Part shown: one piece after another, positions 29,065 through 38,079 of the stretch
Layout of the letters: each line of letters begins with the position of its first letter
Position numbering within the stretch: position 1 is the stretch's first letter
DNA from: Trichomonas vaginalis G3
Taxonomy: Eukaryota; Parabasalia; Trichomonadida; Trichomonadidae
Direction: 5' to 3'
NCBI RefSeq assembly: GCF_026262505.1
Contig: NC_067203.1
Span: 1,612,001 to 1,676,000, forward strand
DNA length: 64,000 nt
Notes under the pieces: model-generated
What the model was told of the DNA's origin: nothing
The model's database searches: none
What the model saw: the letters and a program-made list of their open reading frames with translations, nothing else
Made by a program: the position numbers and the translations under genes

Positions 29065-29124
29065 TTCATACGAATTAAAAATAAATTATTCAAAAATGTA
29101 AGACATGAATTTTTAAAGTTTATT

Positions 29125-29433
29125 TTTTTATTTTTTATTTCATTATGGTAGTGAATCTTTTATTCATGAAAATAATTATTTCTAATTTCTTTTACTCGTT
29201 TATGAGGTCTTTGATTATGACTCCATTGATTCCATTCAGGATTTAAACAATGTTTAATTAATCGCGGAATATCTGACATCATCTATATATAGCTTCTTTT
29301 ATAAAAGATAAAAAATAAATTATTTTAAAATTAATGTTAATTTTTTAATGCGTTTAGTATATAAATATTTTAATGCATCGTCTATATATATATGCAACAA
29401 AAAAAGTCACACAACCCTTCCTATCCTACTACT
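29125..29433. repeat. Right terminal inverted repeat of B
   Basis: Reverse complement of 9662-9968, ending CCTATCCTACTACT at 29433 and followed by the target duplication ATTACT (29434-29439). Confidence 0.92.
29160..29279 (-). CDS. 39-aa ORF inside the right terminal repeat of B
   Basis: MSDIPRLIKHCLNPEWNQWS.. ending NNYFHE, rich in Trp/His/Asn/Arg. It lies wholly within the terminal inverted repeat and begins at the ATG of GATGATGTCAGATATTCCGCG. The left repeat carries the same region but altered, so only one end keeps it open. It may be a chance frame; the amino-acid composition is not simple AT bias. Confidence 0.35.
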   Translation of the reverse strand: MSDIPRLIKHCLNPEWNQWSHNQRPHKRVKEIRNNYFHE

Positions 29434-29861
29434 ATTACTTTCTTCAAACAGTTCAAAAAATAGCTTCGAGATTTTCTGCTAAACTTAATAAAGTTGAACC
29501 TGATACACGATTAGTTTGTTTTAATAATAATAATAATAATTCAAAAATAATCAATTTTATGGGAAGCAAAAATGGTCAATATTTATATATATTCTCAAGA
29601 CTATTCAGATTACATATAATATTTGAAAATATGTTCTTTAAAGAAGTTGATAAAAATATCGAAATTGCAGTTGAAAAATTTATCTCATTAGGTCCAGAAG
29701 AGTTTCAATATAAATACGAGAAAGATTATCCTATTTTTGAAAGATTAGGACCTAAATATCTTTCCGATGATTTCCCTTGGTTGGATGTGTTATCTTTTTT
29801 TATAATATTATCTTCAACAATTGGAATTGGAGGGCATTTTAATCTCATTTTTCAAAATTGA
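29434..29861 (+). pseudogene. Host gene, 3' part, beyond Maverick B
   Basis: Continues the host frame that stops at 9661, beginning within the duplicated ATTACT. It encodes a soluble stretch with an Asn run (VCFNNNNNNSKIINF), FSRLFRLHIIFENMFFKEVD and a hydrophobic end (WLDVLSFFIILSSTIGIGG) that may be a second membrane segment. No family recognised. The gene is intact apart from the insertion. Confidence 0.65.
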
Positions 29862-30304
29862 ATAAAATTCATCAGTAAGAGTTTCCATGACGAATATATT
29901 CAATTTTGAAAATTGAGAGACTGGGACTTGAGTATTGAGGGATTAATGCCTTAGTTTACAACTATTCAATTTAAAGATTCTTTTTCCTTATTATAGAATT
30001 GATATTTATATCTATAAACGTAGATATAGAATACATTCCTCATACTCTATCTTTTTACTGATTCAAAATCTAAAAAAAGATCTCGGGATGAAGGCTCAAA
30101 GAATAAATAACGTGCATTTTTGTTAACTAAGCTAATGATCCCTTTAGCGATTTTGATTTAGCTAATTACTATCCTAACTAATATTGATATTCATTGTTAG
30201 AATATACAATAGTTTTTATGTCATACGGATAAGAAAGACTTCGACGAAATTTTGTATAAAAAAAAAGAAGTAACATCTAAACTAAAATTTTCTTAAACTT
30301 TATT

Positions 30305-30448
30305 ATGTCCATATATGGTATTTTAATTGCGTTTGGAATGTTAACTGTTGTGATCACCATTGAGTTCTCAGAAAGAAATTTCTTCAGTATATCACAAAAT
30401 ATTAATAATGAAAAATACGTCCAATCATTCCTTTCGCAGCAACCATAG
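30305..30448 (+). pseudogene. Broken paralogue of the interrupted host gene, 5' piece
   Basis: ATG at 30305; MSIYGILIAFGMLTVVITIE membrane anchor, then SERNFFSISQNINNEKYVQS, nearly identical at DNA level to 9390-9467, ending in an early TAG at 30446-30448. Upstream DNA (ACTAAAATTTTCTTAAACTT) is shared too. A further piece of the same paralogue lies at 32705-32790, beyond a transposon-like insertion. Confidence 0.65.
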
Positions 30449-31091
30449 ATATTAAAAATAATCGAAGTTTCTGAAATTCAATTTTAAAAATTAACTTTTG
30501 ACTTAGAATATTGGGATAGAAAGCTTGTGTGTCAAAAAAATTGAGAGAATGTCAGAAAGTGGTAAGTGCACACTTAAGTAACTTGGAAATTGGATCCATA
30601 GTTTATTTGCTTTTATAACAGACCATGAAATGTCAATTGAATATCTCTAAATTTTCCGCATTAAATTTTTAATATTCTACCAAAACTTTAGATCTGAGTC
30701 ATATCTTCAATATAGAATATATTTTTAATCTTATCACATTAATTAATGAAAGTCAATACAAATCATGATATGAATGTATCTCTAAAATTCAATAATCGTC
30801 ACACGGAAATATTTTAAAATGCGCAAATTTTGCCCAAATTCAATTCAAAATAATCGTTTTTGCGCATTTTTTTGCACCTGAGTGGGGGACAAACTCGCCC
30901 ATTGTCACTTTTTCATTAACCTTAAACTTGTAATTTTCATTATTTTTAATTAACCTTATTTCTTTCCCAATTCCTGATTTATTTTATTCACTTACTATTA
31001 AAAGTCACATTTTAATAAAATATAATAATTTATTTATAGCATTTTTTACTATACTGTAATAAAAAATTAATTATAATAAATTAAATGTTTA

Positions 31092-31475
31092 TTAAATCAA
31101 ATGTTTTCTTTGCAATAATATTTTTAATGTTGAGTAAACAATGTTGGGATCAAGTGTATCATTTTTCAGACCTTTCTGAACAGCTTCAAGCATACTGATG
31201 CATTCGACTTTTTTAAATTGTGTCATTTCTTCGAAATCTCTTGTGACTTTTTTGATAACTTTAACACTTCTCTCTGAATCCAGACCTTTAATTTGCAACT
31301 TAATCAGGAATGAAGGAACAACACTGGAATATAACTCGATGACAAGTTCATCGAGTCGAAGATTTGGTTGTACACCACTTGTATGTGCCGGATACCATTG
31401 TGTCAAATTTTTTCTGAAATTAACTTTAAAAGTACTAAGTAAGATCATGAGATATAGCAATATATGTTTAAACCA
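31092..31475 (-). pseudogene. C-terminal coding remnant inside the transposon
   Basis: Frame running out of the tandem repeats: NLRLDELVIELYSSVVPSFL, SERSVKVIKKVTRDFEEMT, ending ILLQRKHLI. The N-terminal portion is absent or replaced by repeats. It may be the end of a transposase or a captured host gene; not recognised. Confidence 0.35.
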
Positions 31476-32537
31476 ACTTATATTTTGGTTGTACACCACT
31501 TGTATGTGCCGGATACCATTGTGTCAAATTTTTTCTGAAATTAACTTTAAAAGTACTAAGTAAGATCATGAGATATAGCAATATATGTTTAAACCAACTT
31601 ATATTTTGGTTGTACACCACTTGTATGTGCCGGATACCATTGTGTCAAATTTTTTCTGAAATTAACTTTAAAAGTACTAAGTAAGATCATGAGATATAGC
31701 AATATATGTTTAAACCAACTTATATTTTGGTTGTACACCACTTGTATGTGCCGGATACCATTGTGTCAAATTTTTTCTGAAATTAACTTTAAAAGTACTA
31801 AGTAAGATCATGAGATATAGCAATATATGTTTAAACCAACTTATATTTTGGTTGTACACCACTTGTATGTGCCGGATACCATTGTGTCAAATTTTTTCTG
31901 AAATTAACTTTAAAAGTACTAAGTAAGATCATGAGATATAGCAATATATGTTTAAACCAACTTATATTTTGGTTGTACACCACTTGTATGTGCCGGATAC
32001 CATTGTGTCAAATTTTTTCTGAAATTAACTTTAAAAGTACTAAGTAAGATCATGAGATATAGCAATATATGTTTAAACCAACTTATATTTTGGTTGTACA
32101 CCACTTGTATGTGCCGGATACCATTGTGTCAAATTTTTTCTGAAATTAACTTTAAAAGTACTAAGTAAGATCATGAGATATAGCAATATATGTTTAAACC
32201 AACTTATATTTTGGTTGTACACCACTTGTATGTGCCGGATACCATTGTGTCAAATTTTTTCTGAAATTAACTTTAAAAGTACTAAGTAAGATCATGAGAT
32301 ATAGCAATATATGTTTAAACCAACTTATATTTTGGTTGTACACCACTTGTATGTGCCGGATACCATTGTGTCAAATTTTTTCTGAAATTAACTTTAAAAG
32401 TACTAAGTAAGATCATGAGATATAGCAATATATGTTTAAACCAACTTATATTTTGGTTGTACACCACTTGTATGTGCCGGATACCATTGTGTCAAATTTT
32501 TTCTGAAATTAACTTTAAAAGTACTAAGTAAGATCAT
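31364..32537. repeat. 121-bp tandem satellite, ~9.7 copies
   Basis: Exact 121-bp period (each line of the sequence shifts by one base per 120). Copies appear identical, pointing to recent expansion. The unit includes GGTTGTACACCACTTGTATG and CTTTAAAAGTACTAAG. The array begins in the coding remnant, so one unit derives from coding sequence. Confidence 0.95.
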
Positions 32538-32704
32538 TTATTTTTGCATAATATAATGCCAATATGGTTTCTTTTGATTTTATTTCATTTATAAGCAAAT
32601 CAGATTTACCCAAAAACTCCACTCCATAAGCGTTCATTTGCTAAATTAAAAAGTGACAATGGGCTAGTCTGTCCCTTTCTCTTTGCACCTACAGGATAAC
32701 CCCT

Positions 32705-32790
32705 GATCACAATGATGATTGTGATACAATATATCGAAAAAGGTATGATTTTAACTATGGATCATGGAAATATAATCCCTTACATATATA
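32705..32790 (+). pseudogene. Broken host paralogue, middle piece
   Basis: Matches the 9500-9575 part of the interrupted host gene; the frame reads DHNDDCDTIYRKRYDFNYGS then WKYNPL, versus DDYDNSILATERHDFKYGSW in the first gene. It then runs into the ~72-bp tandem repeats. With 30305-30448 it shows a tandem paralogue split by the candidate transposon. Confidence 0.6.
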
Positions 32791-33105
32791 ACGATGTTAA
32801 ATGTAAAAAAATACATTTGATTAGATAAACATTTTAGATAAGAATGTACAATATATATATAACGATGTTAAATGTAAAAAAAAATACATTTGATTAGATA
32901 AACATTTTAGATAAGAATGTACTATATATATATAACGATGTTAAATGTAAAAAAATACATTTGATTAGATAAACATTTTAGATAAGAATGTACAATATAT
33001 ATATAACGATGTTAAATGTAAAAAAAAATACATTTGATTAGATAAACATTTTAGATAAGAATGTACTATATATATATAACGATGTTAAATTTAAAAAAAA
33101 TTACA
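32787..33105. repeat. ~72-bp tandem repeat, 4.5 copies
   Basis: ACGATGTTAAATGTAAAAAA starts at 32791, 32862, 32935, 33006 and 33079; spacing alternates 71/73 bp, so the higher-order unit is a 144-bp dimer. A lone copy is at 8462-8556, in host DNA on the other side of element B. Confidence 0.85.
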
Positions 33106-33119
33106 TTTTATAATAAAAA

Positions 33120-34796
33120 TTACAAATTCTGGTAATCAGTTGTAATTTGAGTTAAAAGAGCGGAATTCCTGTCAAGGTTCTCATTCCTTGCTCTTACTGA
33201 TGTTGCATACATCTGCTTGAGTGTTTCGTACAACCCCGGATGTATTTTATTTGCGTTTTCCGGCAACTCTCCGAACAAAACAAAAACAGTTTCCAAGAAA
33301 CCTCTCATGACTGTTCTAATTGTGTAGTACAGCCCGAACAAAAGGAAGAAAGCGCTTCCAAGGCAAAATCCTCGGAACCAGTAGTAATTCTGAATTCTAA
33401 TTGTTGAATCGATGAAGAAACAAGCCAAAGCAGATGAAAACTGTTTGAAAATAAGTTGTGTGTCGTACATATATGCATCATCAACTAATGATGAACCTTT
33501 TGTGTAAGAAACTTCGCAATAACGATGAACAGCTTCTTCGTAACTGATTCCGTATATTCCGCAGTACGCCATGGCTCTTCTTTGTGGATATTTCAAAATT
33601 TTCATCTCAATTTTGGCTAAAACCTCAAAAATATGGACAATTGGCTTGGCAATAGCTAAAATAAGTTCTGCAACATTTGGATAACTTGCTTTCAGTTCGG
33701 AAACTGTTAATTGTGGTGAATATCTGGCTGTGGAGTGAATAAATTCCGAAATCGGGAGTAAATATGACATCTTGCAAGCAACACCTATGTTATCAACAAA
33801 TCCACGTCGTAAGGCTGCTAACAAGTCCTGTAGAGTTGGTCTTTCGCCAGTTAAATATAATTTTGCGGTTAAATAAGAAGTTGTCATGTAAGTGCAGTTG
33901 CCTAACACACAGACAATGTTGTAGAATGAAACGACTAAGTATAATTGTAAAAGCCACATGGCATTTTTCCAATATGCCCAAGATGTGTATAAAGTTAAAA
34001 CATAAACGACAGAAATGATTGTAATGACTGATATCATAAGTATAATGAAGGTAAGCTTCAACAGAACTTCCCTGTTGACGACAAGAGTCAAATATGCGTC
34101 GTATTTCGATCTACCAAGAGTAATGACGTAAAAGAAGAGTCCAAGTACTACGAATGTAAGCCATACGAAGATGTATTCCCAGAAAACCTTGCATCTGATC
34201 AAATAAAATGTTAAATGCAAAATTAAGTTAATGAAAATGCCGAATTTAACAGAGATAAATGGTACAAATTGTTCTCCTACCAAAAGTACAATGATAAGGA
34301 ATGCCCAAAGGAAAGTATAAAGAATTGGTAAACTAAGAGTATATCCTCTCAGATCTGGGTAGAGTTGGCGCTGCCAGTTGCAGCAGTTAAGAACAAATAG
34401 GACAAGCAAATTCAAAAAGAACGGACTGGACCAGAAAATTGAATTTAATTTGTGTAACTGCGTGGCATTTTGCGAAAAATTAGTGAGGGATTCAGCTGTG
34501 TTCCAAAATCCGACATGTTCTGATGGTTCATTCCTGATATTGCTCCATGAAGAAATATCTTCGCTAAAATTCGTATTAACATAAAGATCGTGTATTGACT
34601 TTGATGCAACTGCAGGGTTTTGGGCTACTCCTTGATTAGGATCGTATTGCTGTGGATAATAACCCATGTTTTCAGTTTGTTGTTGATTTCCGCTAACTGC
34701 GATATTATCATATTCTGCATATGGATTATCGTTTGATGGGGCAATCATTTGCGGTGCTTCAATATTAGATGGAAGCTGATTTTCAACATCAGTCAT
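33120..34796 (-). CDS. Choline-transporter-like (SLC44/PNS1) membrane protein
   Basis: 558 aa from the ATG at 34796 (MTDVENQLPSNIEAPQ); upstream in-frame codons to 34883 give an unlikely extra hydrophobic leader. The N-terminal ~115 residues are soluble and Gln/Pro/Asn-rich. About ten membrane segments follow (for example FFLNLLVLFVLNCC, FLWAFLIIVLLVGE, LTFIILMISVITIISVVYVL). The C-terminal part has YCGIYGISYEEAVHRY, similar in placement to the IYG motif of the SLC44/PNS1 family. Polytopic plasma- or endomembrane transporter; substrate uncertain. Host gene, intact. Confidence 0.6.
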   Translation of the reverse strand: MTDVENQLPSNIEAPQMIAPSNDNPYAEYDNIAVSGNQQQTENMGYYPQQYDPNQGVAQNPAVASKSIHDLYVNTNFSEDISSWSNIRNEPSEHVGFWNTAESLTNFSQNATQLHKLNSIFWSSPFFLNLLVLFVLNCCNWQRQLYPDLRGYTLSLPILYTFLWAFLIIVLLVGEQFVPFISVKFGIFINLILHLTFYLIRCKVFWEYIFVWLTFVVLGLFFYVITLGRSKYDAYLTLVVNREVLLKLTFIILMISVITIISVVYVLTLYTSWAYWKNAMWLLQLYLVVSFYNIVCVLGNCTYMTTSYLTAKLYLTGERPTLQDLLAALRRGFVDNIGVACKMSYLLPISEFIHSTARYSPQLTVSELKASYPNVAELILAIAKPIVHIFEVLAKIEMKILKYPQRRAMAYCGIYGISYEEAVHRYCEVSYTKGSSLVDDAYMYDTQLIFKQFSSALACFFIDSTIRIQNYYWFRGFCLGSAFFLLFGLYYTIRTVMRGFLETVFVLFGELPENANKIHPGLYETLKQMYATSVRARNENLDRNSALLTQITTDYQNL

Positions 34797-35354
34797 TCTT
34801 TTCAAATATAATAGATTTGTAAACTTCACAATTTGAAACAGAAATGCAATCAATATATAAAATGCAATAAATTTATATAACAAGATAATATTACTGATTG
34901 TTCAATTTGACAAATACAATGTCAAAAAAAAAAGATAATTTATTTCGTGGTCCACTTACCACTTTCTGATATGATTAATGCCAATAGGATAGCAACAATA
35001 TAAGGTACTAGATAGAGATTTAAATTAACATTTTCCCAAACAAAATCATTAACTTTTTACCTTAGAAAATTTGGATAAAAAACTTGAGTGTCAAAAAAAT
35101 TGAGAGAATGTCAAAATTAGAGAGATGGGAATATTTTGAATTTTGGAGATACAGACTGATATTTCCCCAAACGATTATTTTTAGCCAGACAAAGAGCTAT
35201 TAGATTTATCTTGCGTGTTTGCACACTATATACATAGATGGTATTGATGTTCTTCCTTTATTTAGCTACCAAAATATGATTGTAAAATGATAGTTTTGTC
35301 ACTTTTTTAGACAACAATAAAACATCCTCCTTTTTAAAAGAGAATAATATCACA
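34797..35354. other. Host spacer before element C
   Basis: No gene. A short block (GAGTGTCAAAAAAATTGAGA, about 35084-35110) also occurs at 30520-30550, a minor dispersed repeat. It ends with TCACA (35350-35354), the proposed 5-bp target duplication of element C. Confidence 0.5.
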
Positions 35355-35525
35355 AAAAAAAAAAGGTATTGGGGCTTCCAGGGCTGCGCCCCTCTAGCCC
35401 CCTGAAGATGTTTAGTATAACACCAGGTCCCTCGGTCCCTCGGTCCCTCGGTCAAATGAACTTCTCTGAAAAAGTGTGACAACATGACATTTTGACAACA
35501 GTCCAGGAAGTCTTAACAAGATAGG
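35355..35525. repeat. Left terminal inverted repeat of C
   Basis: GGTATTGGGGCTTCCAGGGC after an A-run, a triple GGTCCCTC block, then CTTCTCTGAAAAA and GACAACA-N9-GACAACA. Identical by eye to the reverse complement of 60075-60245. The inner part is the same repeat family as the B cassette arrays. Confidence 0.92.
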
Positions 35526-35627
35526 ATGGTTATTTTACAAAACCGACAAGACCTGAACAAAGTAGTTTTCATGTTTTGTCACTTTTCTGTCACTTTTCAG
35601 GGTAAAAACATTTTTATTGTATATAAA

Positions 35628-36447
35628 ATGAATTTTACAAAACCACCGTTACCCTTCTTTGGAAATAAGAGTAGATGTAAAGATATTCTATTGAGAGAAC
35701 TTAAGAAACTACCGAATGGTCTAACATTTGTAGATTTGTTCGGTGGAAGTTTCTATATATCTCATTTGTGCCATACTGTATTTCCTGACTCAAAGATTAT
35801 ATGCAATGACTTCGACAACTATATGAACCGTCTCAAACATATACCAGACACAAACAAAATATTGAAAGAGTTAAAAGAAAAGATACCTATAGGTAAGATG
35901 GAACGTATACCATTAGATAAGAAAAATACTGTCAGAGAGGTTTTGAAAAAAGCAGAATATATTGACTGGGATAGTATATCTTCTAGACTATTGTATAGTG
36001 GTTCTATAAGAGTTCATGACATTGAAACACTTATGTCAAACGTTTTATATCTTAACTATACAAAGGTTTTCAAAGAGGACATAGAAAAATATACTGAGGG
36101 TATAGAGTTTGTGAGATGTCATTGGACAGAGTTGTATGAAAAATATAAAAACAAGGAAAATGTTTTCTTTATAGTAGACCCCGCCGTTCTATAACACATA
36201 TGATTTTCAATACCAAGTAGACTGGACTTTGAGAGACTCTTTAGAAACTTTAGACGTTTTACATAACCATCCATGCTTTTACTTTACATCCGATAAAAGT
36301 GGTTTGGAAAGTGTCATGAGATGGTTAGAGGATATACATGACTATGATTTTAGATACGATAAGATAGAATATGAGAGAGGTCCTATAAACCGGAAAAAGT
36401 GTCATAACAAAGAAATTTTACTAGTAACTAAATGTGGTTTGAAATAG
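35628..36447 (+). pseudogene. dam-like: D12-class adenine methyltransferase (C)
   Basis: Second copy of the enzyme at 7051-7863, same motifs (PFFGNK, VDLFGGSF, ICNDFDNY). Start chosen at 35628 after TTTTTATTGTATATAAAATG-like sequence. A C-terminal fragment of the same gene is also fused to the inner edge of the right terminal repeat (about 60040-60080). Looks broken, about one break. Confidence 0.8.
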
Positions 36448-36563
36448 GACTACTTGTTTTAGGTTTTTTCCATTGTGTCATTTACTTATTTGACGTGGCA
36501 GAAAGATATAGAGAATATGAAGATGAACCAATACCAGCAAATGTTCAGCATATGTACTCGTAA
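36432..36563 (+). CDS. 43-aa single-pass membrane protein overlapping dam (C)
   Basis: MWFEIGLLVLGFFHCVIYLF followed by a charged tail; overlaps the methyltransferase end by 16 bp in another frame, as at 6935-7066 in A. Differences between the copies are amino-acid substitutions, with the frame kept open. Confidence 0.55.
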   Translation: MWFEIGLLVLGFFHCVIYLFDVAERYREYEDEPIPANVQHMYS

Positions 36564-36586
36564 GAGATATTTTTATCTAATATTAA

Positions 36587-36949
36587 ATGGACGCACAGAA
36601 CTTAGCGAATGCACAGCAACCCGGACAACCAAACCCAGAGAATATTCCAAATGAAGTTAGAATACAAACTGCAATGGCAAACTATGGTCAAGTGCCAACA
36701 GATGTACAAATGCAAACTGCCATGTCAAATGACGCTGCGTTAGGTTTGCCACCATGGTATGCAAATATGAGATGGAAAGAGTTTTATACAAACCCTGAAG
36801 TCGGATATAAACAACTTTATGCAGATGACGCGAACACAGGAGTTGACCCAGAGTATGTTTTCTACCAGAGGAGAAATAGAATGTATGAGCTCCAGTTAAA
36901 GAATGCTATGGAACTCAGAAGGAAACGTAAAAGACTAGGCGGACATTAG
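36587..36949 (+). CDS. Small basic-tailed Maverick protein (120 aa)
   Basis: Gln/Asn/Pro-rich start (MDAQNLANAQQPGQPNPENI), central PPWYANMRWKEFYTNPEVGY, and a C-terminal RRKRKRLGGH that could contact DNA. Start after TTTTTATCTAATATTAAATG. It lies between the membrane ORF and the VI-like peptide, probably one structural unit. Looks whole; function unknown. Confidence 0.55.
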   Translation: MDAQNLANAQQPGQPNPENIPNEVRIQTAMANYGQVPTDVQMQTAMSNDAALGLPPWYANMRWKEFYTNPEVGYKQLYADDANTGVDPEYVFYQRRNRMYELQLKNAMELRRKRKRLGGH

Positions 36950-36967
36950 ATTTTTACATATAGTAAA

Positions 36968-37210
36968 ATGGGTTTCTTCAGTAGTATTGGAAACTTCTTT
37001 CGAAATGTTGGAAGAGGTATATGGAATGGAATAAAAACCGTAGGAAGAGGAATTTGGAACGGAGTCAAAAATATTGGTAAAAGAGTAGGTCAGTTCGTTG
37101 GTATTATACCTAAAGACCCTGAACCAGAAGAACAAGCTCCTGTTATACAACAGCCTGAACCTGCACCACAGTCTAGTTGGCAACCAAATCCAACACCTCA
37201 ACCGTATTAA
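36968..37210 (+). CDS. Protein-VI-like short virion peptide (C)
   Basis: 80 aa, MGFFSSIGNFFRNVGRG plus two GIWNG(I/V)K repeats and a Pro/Gln tail. Near-identical to 6293-6535. Starts after TTTTTACATATAGTAAAATG. Membrane-lytic role inferred. Looks whole. Confidence 0.6.
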   Translation: MGFFSSIGNFFRNVGRGIWNGIKTVGRGIWNGVKNIGKRVGQFVGIIPKDPEPEEQAPVIQQPEPAPQSSWQPNPTPQPY

Positions 37211-37212
37211 AA

Positions 37213-38061
37213 TTATATTTTTACCGTTCGATAGTAGTTGTATATGAGACTAAGTTCTAAGTAAAACGCGTGGTATAATAGAACTATTCTCTTTCTTCCA
37301 TCTGTTGTAAACCATACTTGAAAGTCTGAAATACTTCCACTTGGTGGTTCATATAGCTTTGTAGGTTTTTCGTAAAAGTCATTTGCCAAGCATAAAAAAG
37401 AGTTTTGGGCGCCAGAAAATGAAGCATGAACGATAATAGCATCTGAGTCGAAAACATTTTCATATGTTCCATTAGGGTTTTCGACTTCATAAAAGTCCGG
37501 GTGTACTGGATATTCTGCAGGCTGATTTAACATCCTCAAAAATCTATACTATGCCAAGTTGTTATATTTTGTAGAAATATAAACGTCTTCTCCAAGGTCT
37601 TCTATTCTATTGAATTTAACAGTTGCATTTTTCCTGTCATATAAAATATCGAGATGGTACTCTCCTTCGTCAATGTTAAACTGGTTTGCATATTCGAGAT
37701 AGATATCGTTTATTTTTTCTTGAAAAGCTTGAAGAGTTGTTTCTAAGTTTACAAGCAAATTCACTTGTAAAAGTTTTCCCTGTTCAAATTTCTCATACGT
37801 ACGTTTTTCTTTGTTATAGTATCGAACTTCAAAAGCGACCGTAAATGGGAAACCATGTATGGCTTCTGAAATGAACTTCATTCTACGAAAGCCAATAGCT
37901 TTTGTGACGGATGGGTCTCTTAACCATCTCAATGGGTAGTCAAAACGATAGCCTTCATGCTTTACGGTCTCTGTCTCAAACTTTTGACCGACATTCGTAA
38001 AAAGTTCATCTAATGGTTTAGTTGTAGCAACTCTAGAAGTTTCTTTTTCTATTGAAAGCAT
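37213..38061 (-). pseudogene. Spike/minor-virion-like protein (C)
   Basis: Orthologue of 5440-6288 with the same blocks (TTKPLDELFTN, YRFDYPLRWL, SDFQVWFTTDG). It shares an 18-bp divergent promoter with the fibre gene. Looks broken, about one break. Confidence 0.7.
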
Positions 38062-38079
38062 ATTTTATCTAGAATAAAA
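38062..38079. promoter_or_regulatory. 18-bp divergent promoter, fibre/spike pair (C)
   Basis: Same near-palindrome as 5422-5439 (TTTTATCTAGAATAAAAA), between two divergent ATGs. Confidence 0.55.

Larger units (their letters stand above)
9662..29433. mobile_element. Maverick/Polinton B, complete, 19.8 kb
   Basis: Fossil virus-like element of the Maverick/Polinton family with AG..CT ends (AGTAGTAGGATAGGAAGGG), ~305-bp terminal inverted repeats and a 6-bp target duplication ATTACT (9656-9661 and 29434-29439). Gene order: VI-like peptides, major capsid, ATPase, minor structural genes, fibre, KilA-N/primase-helicase cassette, integrase, DNA polymerase. Structurally complete, but several genes are broken (roughly six to eight breaks in all). 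The terminal repeats differ at a handful of places, so it is older than C. Its lineage is distant from A and C except for the fibre and the cassette repeats. Confidence 0.93.
30886..32675. mobile_element. Candidate non-autonomous DNA transposon (~1.8 kb)
   Basis: Imperfect terminal inverted repeats: left GGGACAAACTCGCCCATTGT, right (reverse strand) GGGACAGACTAGCCCATTGT, both continuing CACTTTTT, about 28 bp. It lies between two pieces of the same host paralogue, as expected for an insertion. Inside are a C-terminal coding remnant (31092-31475) and a 121-bp tandem array. No clear target duplication was found. Superfamily not assigned; Tc1/mariner-like is possible. Confidence 0.5.

Noticed and set aside
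29373-29433. Frame starting inside the terminal repeat and running into host sequence
   Set aside because: The start lies in element B; only the part from 29434 belongs to the host gene.
31364-32537. CRISPR-like array
   Set aside because: Units are 121 bp and identical throughout with no unique spacers; it is a tandem satellite.
34797-34883. 29-residue hydrophobic extension of the SLC44-like protein
   Set aside because: The family has a soluble N-terminus and the extension lies in AT-rich upstream DNA; the ATG at 34796 is preferred.
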